Below are positions 49,947 to 62,000 of a stretch of 64,000 bases of DNA, in pieces. The DNA is from Geosiphon pyriformis. Its lineage: Eukaryota > Glomeromycota > Glomeromycetes > Archaeosporales > Geosiphonaceae. Numbering within the stretch: position 1 is the stretch's first letter; each line of letters starts with the position of its first letter. Made by a program: the position numbers and the translations under genes. The DNA lies in assembly GCA_016748015.1 (NCBI GenBank), contig JAAOMT010000439.1, forward strand, positions 590,231 through 654,230, read 5' to 3'. Under the pieces are notes generated by a model that worked only from the letters and a program-made list of their open reading frames with translations, had not been told where the DNA came from and ran no database searches.

Positions 49947-52900
49947 GCAGTCTGGTTTGAAAATTTGCTATGTGTAATGTTTGTGGTCTGACTGTTCTTG
50001 CTAAACAAGGGAATGTTGTCCATTGACATAAAGAATCAGGCAATATGATGTTTTTTGTTACAGAAACCAAGTTGCACTCTAGCATTAAATCTTGGATTGC
50101 TGATAGGTTCAATGGCATCTGTGTTTTTATGTTGGGTTTAGATAAGGGGTTTTTTGATACTGAGATGGCTATTATTATAGACAGTTTCTTGGCTCGTTAT
50201 GTTTCTAAGGTGGAGGAGATTTCCAGTTGGGTTATTTCTGTTTGGCTCTTGTTTAAGGACAAGCTTTCAATCACTTTTCTGGGGTTGTATGCAGGTGCCT
50301 CTTCTAAAGTCAGGTTTGGTTAGACTTCTGAAGTTAACTCTCTCATTGTGAGGGCTGTTAACTCCAGCACTTTTGTTGTTTTGGGTGGGGACTTTAATGA
50401 AAATGGATCTGGTAAAAGTGCAAGTTTTAAATTCTGTTTGGGTTTGAATTTGGTTAATTTATTTGTTGATTCTCATTTGGCTGGATCTCCTATGTGGAAC
50501 AACTCAAGAGGGATTGAAAAAACAATTGATTACATTTTTGTTAGTAGAAACTTATTATCTGCTGTTGCTGATCATAAGGTTGCCTCAGTTTCAGATTTCT
50601 TTGACACTGACCACAAGGCAGTAGTGGTGTCGGTTGGTTTGGGTGGGCTCCTAGATGTTCATTTGAATAGTTTACACAAACAGGCAAACAGGAATTGTTG
50701 AAAGTTCAAAATTAAGGATGCTAACTGTGCTTAATGAACCAAGTTCAAGAATCTCTTGTCAACCAAGCTTGTATTGTTGAGTAAGTTGTTTTCTAGTGTT
50801 AAATCATGTAGAGATGTGGATGCTATATAAGCAGTTTTGGAGGGAGCTATGGTGGAGTCTGCTGATGTGACATTTTTGAAACATTGGTTTAACAAATTTA
50901 GGTGTTCAAGAAACAAACATTCTTCTAAGTTTTTTGGTTTGAAATTGTTGGTAGCCAAAATCGTCAAAGCATTTTGCTCTGATGATTTGCCTGAGATTGA
51001 TTATCTAGTGAGTAGGTGGTCAACTTTGGATGATGTCAAGGCTCATGTTTTTGATGTCTTATTCTGCTCAGATGTGAAGTCTGAAGTTATTATTAAACAT
51101 TTGTCATTGGTCTACAAAAACTACAGGAGGTTAAAGATGTTTAAGTTGAGGTTGGCTGAGGAAGTATCTATTAAGAAGGTTATTGAAAGATGCATGGAAA
51201 ATTTTTGTTTAGATAAAAGTAGTATGATCAAAAGTGTGTTGGACAAACTCTTTCACAAAATGGTGTTAGATCACTTAGTGGTTGACAATAAGCTGATTTT
51301 AGAACCCAAGGAGGTAAAGTTGGGTGTGGACAAGATCATAAAAGGATAGACAAGGGAGTGTTCAGTGCTTTCTGATCTTTGGACCTGTCAGTATGCGTCT
51401 TTGGATTATGTTCGGGATGATGCTTTTTCTGGTGTTATGTGTGTTGTCAATATGGACAAGTTGCTTCTAGTTGTTTTTAGTCTGCCTGATAGCAAGACTG
51501 CTGGTTTGTCTGATATTCCGAATAAGCTGTGGAAACATAGTGGTAAGGTGGCTCTGAGGTGCTTGTTGGAGCTGTTAAATATATGTTTGGCTGTTGGTTT
51601 GGTGCCTGCTTTGTGGAAAAGGCGTGGATTTTGATGATTTCTAAGCCTTATGACTGAGATGAGGTTCTCACAAACACTCAGCCCATTGCTTTGATTGAAA
51701 CTGCCAGGAAAATCCTTTCTAAGATTCTGTCTAATCATATTTTGGTGGCTTGTAGCAAGTTTAATGTGCTTCAAGGTGACAATTTTTTGGTGTTGAAGGG
51801 TATGTCTATACAATCTCCGGTGTTTGCTGTCAGGTCAATAATTGAAGATGCTCTTGAAAAGAATAGGGAAGTGTGATTGGTTTTGCAGGACATGCAGAAA
51901 GCCTATGATTCAGTGGAGTGGCATCATTTAAGGACTAGCTTGCAGTGTATCAAGATGTGTGAAAGATTCATTAGGTTTTTTGGCAGTATTCATGAGGACA
52001 GAGTTAACAGGGTAATGACTGATTTTGGTTTGTCTGGTGGTTATAGGGTACATGATGGACTGGATTAGAGTGAGGTCTTTTTGTCTCTTTTGTGGAGGAT
52101 TTTTTATGACCCTCTTTTGTGTGAAGTCAAGAGGCACGAACAATTGTGTGGATATCGAATTGATACTAGATTTGTTTTGAAGACTGGAAAAATTGAGAGT
52201 GGTAGAAATCTCATCTCATATTTTTTAGCTGGTGCATTTGTTAATAATACAATCTGAGTTGGGAATTGTCAAGTCTCTACTCAGTATACTTTGAACATTG
52301 CCAATGAGTTTTTTGAGGTCAATGATATTTCTATCAACAGTGAAAAGACAGTGGCTATTCCCATTAATCAGGGTGTTAAAGTTGCTTCATTGAGTATTTG
52401 TGGACAGCCTATTTTGATTGCTAAGAAGAACAAGACACATCACTATCTGGATATCTTTTTGTCTACTGAGGGGTTATCCAAACCAAGTGTTGCCAAAGCT
52501 CATACTGATGTTCGTTTTTTTGTTAATATTGTGCTTAGAAAAGTTATTATGGATAAGCAATTCTTATATTTGGTTTCAGCTGTCTTGCAGCCTATTGTCA
52601 GCTATTGTATTTAGTTTAGCTTTGTCCCTTCTAATGTTTGTCACAAGTGAAATGTATTGGTTAAGAAAGGCCTTAAGTCTAAAGCTTGTTTTTTCCATGA
52701 CTTTCCTGATGCCGCTTTACATCATCCCTCATTGTATAGCCTAAAACCATTTGAGCAGATGCAGTCTGAAGGGAAGATGGCTGCTCTGATAATGTTCTCT
52801 AATGCCCCTGGTATTCTTGGGCATTTGTTTAATCATAGATTTTTGGATTTGCAAGTTCTGGGTTGGGCTTTTCTAGACTCTTTGTAGTTTCCTGTCAGGT

Positions 52901-54623
52901 TATGTGTTAGTTTGGTGAACAATTTTCTAGTTGGGTTGGTTAAGATTTTTTTGGACAATGAGCTGTCTTTGGTAAACAATTTCCCTACTGTTTTTCATAA
53001 TCCTGGCCATTTTCTTTTGTTTTCTATTCTTGGAAAGTCTCTGTACTTTAATTCGGTCAAATCTCTTAAATGTTTTGGTGTTGTCTTTGGTAATTGGCTT
53101 TTTGATAAGAAAGATGGCTTGTTGGATTGGAAAACTTTTTGCCATTGGAAGAGATTGGATCCATGTGGTCTTGTGCCTCATTGGTTTGTGGTTGTATCTG
53201 AGTTTTTTCTGGGTAAGAGGTTCTCATTATCTGGCACTACTGGTTCTGTTGAGCTACATAGGTTGGATGTATTAGGGTCTAGTAAGTTTTCTGCTATAAA
53301 GAATGAATTGCATAATGTTTGGTTAGACTTTTTTGAGGTTTATACAGATGGGTCTTTGAAAAATGCTGGCTCTGCTGAGATTGCTGGTAGTGCTGCTACA
53401 TACTTTCCTGCCTTGAATCTGAGTGTTGGTGTTGCAATTCGGGGCTTTTTGTCTTCTACCATGGCCGAATTGCAGGCTGTTGCTTTGTCTTTGGAATGTG
53501 TTCCTTTTTCTAGTACTGTAGTGTTGTATCTTGACAGTCAGGCTGCCATTAATGCATGTGTATCTGAGATGTCTTTTGCCACTCCCAATTTCTGTAATCA
53601 ATGCTGGTTTGAGAGGCATCATATTTTTAATTTAGTTAGGGATAAAGATCTTAATGTGAGTTGGGCTAAGATTAAAGGCCATTTTGAGATTCCTAGTAAT
53701 GTGAAAGCCGACTTGGCTGTTGGGGCTGTCTTTGGGTCTCCCTTTTTACTGTCAGCCAATATGCATGAACATTTTTTGGTTGTTGAGAATACTGCTGTTT
53801 TTGGTAATGCCTGTCATTTTGTCTGGAATATTTTTCAGTCTGTTTGTTATGCTCATTGGGAAGCTGGCTCTGGCTGCAATTTGGTTCCAAATGTAATGGT
53901 TGGTTGTGTGAACTGAGTTGCTACTGCAAAAGTGTGACATCTTAATTCTTATATGCTCACTGGTTTCACTAGTCACAAGTCTTCAATACTTCATTCTTAT
54001 ATGATAAAAGCTGTGCACAGGAGATTACCAGTGGTGGTCAGGAAGAGGCTGTATAATAAATATTACCCTGATGTGCTGTGTCTGCTGTGTGGTGGTGTGG
54101 AGTTTTCTGATCATGTTTTTACTTGTGTTTGTGAGTTTGACATTCACAATAAGATCTTGGCTAAGGCTTCTACTCATTGGTCTGCTTTGGCTGGTGTTTT
54201 TGATTGTTGTTTATCTGCTGTATTGTGGGTCCTATCTCAATGTTCCATCAATGTTGAGTTGTATGCTTTGATCTACAGGGGTTTGTGCTGGATGAGTGGC
54301 ATAGAAAGGCTTGTTGTGTAGTTGATAACTGAAAATTGGCTGTTGCTTGGATTGTTGATTTTATAAGGTTTATTGTAAAGTTGTATTGTACTAGGGTGTG
54401 ATTGATAAGATCTAGCCATCAAGTGGTGATGGAGAAGACTGGTTTGGTTCAGGATGGTGGTGTTGTTTCTGGGCTTTCTCGTGGTGTGTCTTCTTTGTTT
54501 TCTGATGGTGTTGTTAGGTTGCTTGGTGTGGCTGAGTCTTTTGCTGTTAGTTTTGGTTGTTGAAAGCCATGTAGTTTTTTCTCTAGTCTGGGAGGTAGTG
54601 TACAGGTTATTATAGGTGTGTAG
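49943..54623 (+). pseudogene. LINE-4 ORF2 (endonuclease, RT, RNase H, CCHC), broken
   Basis: The start reads ATA. Endonuclease: VTETKL, GGDFNENG, IDYIFVS and DTDHKAV are all intact. RT: QDMQKAYDSVEW keeps motif A, but the catalytic pair reads AFVNNTI, with both Asp codons now AAT (52243-52248). RNase H keeps VYTDGS, AELQ, LDSQAAI and KADLA. The finger CLLCGGVEFSDHVFTC lies near 54080. Frame changes lie near 51620 (one base lost in a run) and near 54300. Stops include 51346, 51874, 52066, 52255, 52612 and 53914. Confidence 0.86.
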
Positions 54624-54770
54624 TGTTGTTTTGACTGGCCTGAATGACTAGTCACATGTAGTAAGTGCATGAATCACATTTAGTTTGAGTTTCTTAGTTT
54701 GGCTCTATGTACTAGATAGTAATTGGATTTCACTTGTTAAATTCTTTAATAAAAAAAAAATTAAGAGTAT

Positions 54771-55176
54771 TTATTTAAAATAGATTTTATTATTATTATC
54801 TATTTTATAATTACTATTAGCCAATAAAGTTTTGTTTTGTTTTTATTTAAGTTAGTTTTTATGTTAAAAAAATTATTAATATTATTAAAAAATCTGCTTA
54901 AAAATATGTTTTATTATTATTTAAGTATTTAATATTGCCAATTAAAATAGTTTGTTTTTAAAAAATTGTATTATTAATAAAATTATAAATTAATTTCTTA
55001 ACCTTTTTTTTAATTATATTATTACTTATAACAATTACCAAATTTATTATAAAAGAATTTGTATTTTAGAAAATTATAAAAAAAATAACAAAAAAACAAA
55101 AACTTTTTAACAAAATATTGTTTTTTAAAGAATTTAAAATATATATAAAAAAAGTTTTTTAAATTTATTATAATTT
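54771..55176. other. AT-rich spacer after LINE-4
   Basis: A/T-rich sequence with nothing recognisable. Confidence 0.55.
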
Positions 55177-55480
55177 TTTTTATTATATTTAACAAATAAA
55201 ACCTAAATATATTTTAATACAATACATTAAATTAAGTAATTAAATTAGATATAAATCATGTATTTTCTATATATAACCAGTCATTTAAGTTAGTAAAAGC
55301 AATACTACATTAAAACAAAAAAAGTTAAAAATAAATTAAAATCATAAATTTTCTTAATAATATTATTTAAATTTCTAGAATTAAAGATAAACTTATTAAA
55401 AAACAATCTAATTGTTTTAATATTATTTCTGATTTTAAGATATAATATATATTATAAAGTAACAACATGCTTAATAGTGT
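55177..55480 (-). mobile_element. LINE-6: 3' end of an AT-saturated LINE copy
   Basis: On the minus strand the family 3' UTR can be followed with nearly every G and C lost: TGTAGTATTG, then AAATGACTGGTTATATATAG, AAAATACATGATTTATATCTA, TTTAATGTATTGTATTA and a tail at the T run near 55173-55180. It continues into the end of ORF2 (to about 55480). Further upstream it cannot be traced. Confidence 0.65.
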
Positions 55481-57078
55481 TTTTACTCAAAAAAAAAACT
55501 TCACAACCAATATTTTATTATAATTTATTTTATTAGTATGTTTATTTAAAAAATTAGTAACCAGAATAACCAGAAAATTAATAAATTTAATAACAAATTT
55601 TATCAAAATAATCAAATTTAAGATTTGAAATTCCAAAAAGTCCAACTTAAATTTGATAATAGAATTAGTTATAAATAATACCAAAAAAACAACAAAAAAA
55701 AAGACAAAAAATTAAAAGTTTTAGCATAAAACTTTATATTAATAAAAAAAATACAGAAAACTTAAAGTTAATAACAAATTTAATAAACAATCTAAGAAAA
55801 AAAAAACAATAATATTTTATAATTTTTAAACAAATAATCTAAATTTTAACATTTATAATAGCAACAATATCTAAGAGTTTCTTATTAGATACAATATTTG
55901 TACAAAGTTTTAGTTTTAGTTATAGGAAACTTTAATATTTTATAAGATTTAAAAATAATAACAGTAATATATTAATAATAATAAAAATTAGAAGAACAAA
56001 AAACAGATATAATTACTAATTTAAAAATTATATTACTTATTTTAAAAGCAATACAACTAAAAAAAATTGACCAATTTGGTTTTAAAAAAATTTTTTAAGA
56101 TAAATTTTTTTTTTGATTAAAGAAAAAAAAATCTAAATATTGTTTTTTTAATTAATACAAACCAATTATTAAAAACAGTAGTATATTTTTACAAGTTAGT
56201 AAACTTTAATTTTATTAAAATAACACCAAAAATATTAAAAATATTTTTAATATTATTAAGAAATATGCCAAAAGAGATATTATAAAGTATAATAAAAGTG
56301 AAAAAAAAGAACCAAAAGTTATTACAGAAAATTTCACAATCTTAAGTTTGGTTGAAAAAAAAAATCATTAATAAAAACTTAAATAAAAGCAATTAAAAAA
56401 GTCTTAAAAACAAAATTTATACAGAACAATTTAATATTGTTTTGAAACTAACTTGAATTCAACAAAGTCAGACAACAGATAAAACAAAGAATGAATAAAA
56501 ACCAATTTGGTTTTAAAAACAGAATTAAACATCAACATATAAACTACTTACTCAAAAAATTTTTAACAACTAAAAATTGTTTTTTAAACAGTATTAGAAA
56601 ACAAAATAAAAAAATTGATTCAGTTTTTATTTAATTAACCCAGTTTTTAAAACTAACAATATAGTTAATAATCAATTTTGGTTTATCTTAAAAAACATAT
56701 TATTGTTATTGTTATTTATATTAAAAAAAGAACTAAATAGTACTAAAAAATTTTTATTTAAGATTTTATCTAAAACCATAAAAAAATTTAATATAATAAT
56801 AGTAAACATAAATAATTATTACTGTTTTTTTTTTTTTGGTCATTTGTAAAATAATAATGATAATATTAGTAATAAAAACAAAAAAAACCAATTTGTTAAT
56901 TAGTTTGTTATTAAAAACTTTGAAGCTTTTAGAAAAATAAAAACAATATTAGAATTGATTTAAATATCTCTTAAAAAAAACTTTGATTGAAAAATTACTA
57001 GTTTTAGATGAAAAAAATGTTTTAAAAGTTATCAAAAACAGCTTTTTATTATTAATATTTTAAAAAATATTGGAAATT
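55481..57078. other. AT-rich stretch with faint coding traces
   Basis: No open gene. On the plus strand at 55922-55939 the codons read IGNFNI, like the GDFN motif of a LINE endonuclease, and the next kilobase in that frame is Lys/Ile-rich with stops. It could be a relic of a different LINE, but the evidence is thin. The minus-strand open frame 55487-55684 is probably chance. Confidence 0.3.
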
Positions 57079-57216
57079 AAAAAAACTTTTTTCTCTCTTT
57101 CGTCCCAAATTCCTGAAAAAGAGTCAAATTTTGAAAAAAGTTTTTTCTGTTTTTGCATACTGTCTTCCACTATTTTACAAGAATCAAACCCTTTTTTTGT
57201 TGGACCAACTGCCACT

Positions 57217-59079
57217 ATGAGTGGTCCTAGTGCTAAGAGAAGGTCTGCTAGAGTCTTGACCACTGGTTCAGTTGGTGGTGGCTTAATTCAAAAAGTCAAG
57301 AAGTCTCTCAGTAGTGTTAAACTATCAAGTATGAATAAGAATCTCAAAGATGGTGGGCCTATTAGTGTGGACGGGCAACTTACTAGTATGGATATGGATG
57401 GAGAAGCCTCTGATGGTAAAACCACTTCTGACTCCTAAATAAATATGCCTAATGTGAAGCATTTCAATACTGGTGCGGCTATCGGTTCCCCTCTTGGCTC
57501 TATTAATTATGATATGGATGATGAGAAGGAGGTTTCTCTTCCTTCCTATTTGTCTTTCTCTTTGAAAAAGATGTGAGTGGACCCCAAAATTGTTAAAACT
57601 CAGGTGAAAGTAGCTGTAAAGAAATCTTTTGCTTTGGACATCAATCTTTCGGCTGTAAAAGAGAAATCAGCAATGGCTAAAACTCAGGTCATAAAGAAAT
57701 TATTTTCAGGTATTAATGGTTTTGGGGGGGCCACTATCCTCTCAAAATTTGAAGAGATCATCAGATCAACATTTACTTCATCAGAAAGCATGAAAAAGGC
57801 TGTGTCATTGGCCAGAAATAATAACATTATTGTGAACAGCAATCTTAAGAAACAAAGAATTCGCTCAGATTGGACCATAGTAATCAAAGAAATTCCCATG
57901 AATACGCCAAAGGAAATGATCGTCGCCGCAGTATCCGAGTTTGGAAAAATTGAGTCAATCAAAATCTAGTTGATTGGTTTATGGCAAAAGGCTGTGGTGA
58001 AATTTGCCAAACTGGAACAGGCTGTGTCTTTGGCTGCTAGGTGGTCCTTCCTGATTGGTAAAGACTCAGTTTGTGTGACTATGGCAGTGGACAATCATGA
58101 AACTTGGGCATCTAAAGATCAGTTCAGGGCATTTTTGTTTACTTTGCCAATAGGAACTACTGCTCATAATCTTGAGGATCTTCTTAAAAGAGCTGGTGGA
58201 AAAACTTGTGTCATAAATTGGTTATTGAAGACTGGTAATAGGGTCTGCTGTGCTGTTGTTTGTTTTGATTCTGATGAGGTTTTGGAGTCAGCTTTTTGCA
58301 CGGAGCCAATCTTTGATGGTATGAAATTCTCATGGGCTAGACTGGATTTGGTTCACTGTGAATGATGTGAGAAGTTTGGTCATTCTGCCTTGGAATGTGA
58401 TGCTGAGGTTGTATCAGCCCTCAAATCTTCAAAGTTTTTTATAAGGCCTGCCAACCTAAAAAATTGTCTCCAGCTGGCCAAATTGTATGCAAAAAAGAAT
58501 GTACCAATCTCTCGTCCTGTTGCCTTTGGTGGCAAATCTTGGGCTCAAGTGGTTTCAGTTGCTTCGGTCTCTCATGGTTTTCATGCTGGTTCTGGTTCCG
58601 GTTCCCCACCTTCCAGTGCTTTGAGTTCGGGTGGGGCACCTCCCTCTCTACCTGTGGTCGATTTTCCTTTGAGTGCTCGCTTGGCGCTTCTGGAATGCTC
58701 TGTGGAGCTTTTGTCTAAGCAGATTTCAGACATTCTTTCTCGTCTTGACAATGTTGGTTCAGCACCCTTGGCGCCTTCCTCTCAAATGGCTTCTTCTGTG
58801 GTTGTTTCTCAGTTCCCAACCTCTGCTCCTCTTGTGGTTGCAAACTCCGACTTAGATTTTGACATGGCAGTTGATAATCCTGGTGTCCGGCCTACTTCTT
58901 TTTCTCCAGGTGTTGCCAATTTGCTCTTGGGTCTGAGTAGTTCCAAAGTCCTAACTTTCAAAGTTGGTGGTTTAGAATCAAAGTTGGTTGCCCTCGACAT
59001 CTCTGTTGGTTCAATTTTGGCTAAGTTGGATCAGTTGTGTGCTGGCTCGGGTTCTTTGATTATCTCTTCATCACAATGA
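57217..59079 (+). pseudogene. LINE-5 ORF1, one frame with four stops
   Basis: ATG 57217 (MSGPSAKRRS) opens 620 codons. A basic leader is followed by the NGFGGATILSKF block, the RRM-like unit (TIVIKEIPMN; LWQKAVVKFA), the knuckle at about 58357-58400 (Cys, stop, CEKFGHSALEC) and two coiled coils (ARLALLECSVELLSKQISDI; GGLESKLVALDISVG). Stops: TAA 57436, TGA 57574, TAG 57967 and TGA 58363. The last 229 codons are open. Stop TGA 59077 overlaps the ORF2 ATG at 59076. Confidence 0.87.
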
Positions 59080-62000
59080 CCAGTTTTATTTGTAAAATTG
59101 CCACATATAATATTAGGGGAATGAACAATCCTGCAAAACAGGAGAACATTTTTCGCTGGCATAAGAAATCTGGTAGTTTGATCTCGATTGTTATGGAAAC
59201 CAAGTTGTGTTCCAGTTCACAACCATGGATCATGAAAAGGTTTGAGGGTGTTCGGGTTTTTATGTCTGGTCTGGATGTTGGGTTTCGGGGGGCTGGTATG
59301 GCCATTTTTGTGAACAATTCTCTGGCTTGTTATGTTTCTAAAGTCAAGGAAGTAAAGGGCAGAGTTCTTTCAATTTGTTTTTTGTTCAAGGACAAGCTTT
59401 CTGTGTCTATCATTGGACTATATGCTTGTGTGTCTGGTGGCAATCATTTTGCTCAGGCTCTTATTGTTAATTCATTCATTGCTGATACTGTCAACAAAAG
59501 TTCTTTTGTTGTTATAAGTGGGGACTTCAATGAAGACAATTCAGTCAAGGGGGTAAGTCTTAAAAAATGTTTAAGTTTGGGTCTAGTTGATATTTTTGGT
59601 GGCCACTCTCTAGCTAGGGTTCCTACTTGGAGCAATTTAAGGGGCATTAGCAAGATTTTGGACTATATTCTAATTAGTGAATTTTTGATTTCAGCTGTTG
59701 TAGATCATAAAGTTAGTTCTGTCTTGGAATTTTTTAACACGGATCACTTGGCTGTCTTGATGTCTATTGGGCTGGGTGGTCTTTTGGATGCTTGTTTGAA
59801 CAGCATCCATAAGCACACTAATAAGGATCACTGGAAGTTTAAGGTTAAAGATGCTGATGAGAAAAAGTGGGTGCATTTTAAAGAACTTTCTGAGTGTGTA
59901 CTTTTGGGTTCTCTGGATAGGTTCAAGATGGCTGAGAATGGTGGCAACTTGAATGGAATGTGGGAGGTGCTAGCTGAAGCCATGACTGCTTCTGCTAAGG
60001 AAATTTTTTCAAAACATTGGTATAGTGAATTTGATTGTGCTAAGAATAAACTTTCTTCTAAGTTTTCCAGATTAGAGCTGTTGGTTGCCAAGTTATTAAA
60101 AATGCTGAGACTGGATGATACGTTGGGCTTTAATTGTCTGGCTGATACTTGGTTTAAAGTTGACTCTTCCAAAGCTTTCAAAGTTCTTGGTATGGTCAGG
60201 GATGGTGTGGGTTCTGCTGGCTTAATAAGTCATCTTTCAAAGATTAGAAAGCAATATAGAAAGTTCAAATATTATGAATCTGAAATGGCCAAAAGATCTG
60301 CTATTAGAGACGCGATTAATAAGCGTATTGAAATGTTCAATACGAATAAAAGTGAGATGATTCAGAGCATCTTGGAGTGGCCCTTTCACAAAGTTGTTCT
60401 AGACTATTTGGTTGTTGATAACTCTTTTATTTTGGAACCTAATGAAGTGAAGCTCAAAGTGGATAACATTATGGTTAATTAGACCAGAAAGTGAAATGCT
60501 TTTCCTGTCCTGTCTGGTCCCTGGGCACAACAATATGCCCCTTTGGCTTATGTTAATAATGGTGCCTTTAGTCGGGTTATGTGTGATATTACCATGTGTG
60601 AAATGTCTTCAGTTATAAGCAATCTTCCTGATGACAAAGCTGCTGGTTTGTTTGGTATCACCAATGAACTTTAGAAACATTCTGGCTGTTTGGTTTTGGA
60701 GTGTTTGTTGTCTTTGCTGAACTCTTGTTTGTGTTTTGGTAATGTTCTGGTCCATTGGAAAGAGGCCTAGGTGTCCATGATTCCTAAGCCTTATGATTGG
60801 GATGGCATTTTGTCAAATATCCGGCCTATTGTATTGATTGAGACAGCCAGAAAGATTTTGTCAAAAGTTCTCTCAGATAGGATCTCTCTTGCTTGTAGTA
60901 AGTTTGATGTTCTCTGTGGTAACAACTTTTCTGTCCTCAAAGGCATTTCCACTCAGTCACCAATTTTAGCTGTGAGTTCAATTGTGAAAGATGCTTTGAA
61001 AAAAGGCCATGAACTTTGGCTGGTTCTTCAGGACATGCACAAAGTGTATGATTCTGTTGGTTGGTCTCATTTGGAAGCTAGTTTATGTCATATCAAAATG
61101 TGTGGCAGGTTCATCAAGTTTTTTGGCAACATTCACAACAATCGCTTCAACAGAGTCATGACAGATTTTGGCCTTTCTGATGGATACAGAGTTCTTGATG
61201 ATTTGGATCAGGGTGAAGTTTTCTCACCTTTTCTATGGAGAATTTTTTACGACTCCTTGTTGTGTAAAGTTGCGAGACAAGATCATTTGTGTGGTTATTG
61301 GATCAATTCAAACTTTGTGACAAAGTCTGGAAGGATTGAGACTAGTGGGGGTATGACTTCTTTTTTCACGACTGGTGCCTTTGTTGATGACACTATTTGG
61401 GTGGAAAATGGGCAAGTCTCTACACAGCACATTCTTAATGTGGCCAGTGAGTTTTTCCTTATCAATAACATTAATATAAACAACGAGAAGACAGTTGCCA
61501 TTCCTATCAACAAAAGAGTGGGGGTTCCTGTTTTATCTATCAATGACCAGGCCATTGCTGTTGCCAATCCCAGTGTGAGTCATCGATATTTGGGTATTTT
61601 CTTGTTTACTGATGGCTTATCTAAGTCAAGTCTTGCCAAAGCCAATTCAGATATTAAGTTCTTCTTAAACATGGTCCTCCAGAAGGCTGTCTCTGATAAA
61701 CAATTTTCTTATCTGGTTTCGGCTGTTTTGCAGCCCATAGTCATTTATTAAACACAGTTTAGTTTTGTTTCCAAAGCTGTTTGTCTAAAATGGAACATTC
61801 TAATTAGAAAAGATTTTAGGTCAAAAGCCAATTTGCCGAGGGACTTTCCCAATAAAGTGTTGTACCACCTCTCTCTTTATGGACTGAAATTTTTTGAACA
61901 GTTGCAAGCTGAATGCAAAGTAGCTTCCATTGTGCAATTTGCGAATTCTTCTGGAATTCTTGGCCAACTGTTCGAACATCGATTTTTGGATTTGCAGATT

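Larger units (their letters stand above)
47870..54760 (+). mobile_element. LINE-4: full-length, more divergent non-LTR retrotransposon copy
   Basis: The 10-bp direct repeat TTAAGAGTAT at 47860-47869 and 54761-54770 flanks it exactly: the right copy follows the A-tail. It has the family plan and the family 3' UTR, but its proteins differ from LINE-1, -2 and -5 far more than those do from each other, and its first 260 bases (5' UTR) are unlike theirs. Confidence 0.9.
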
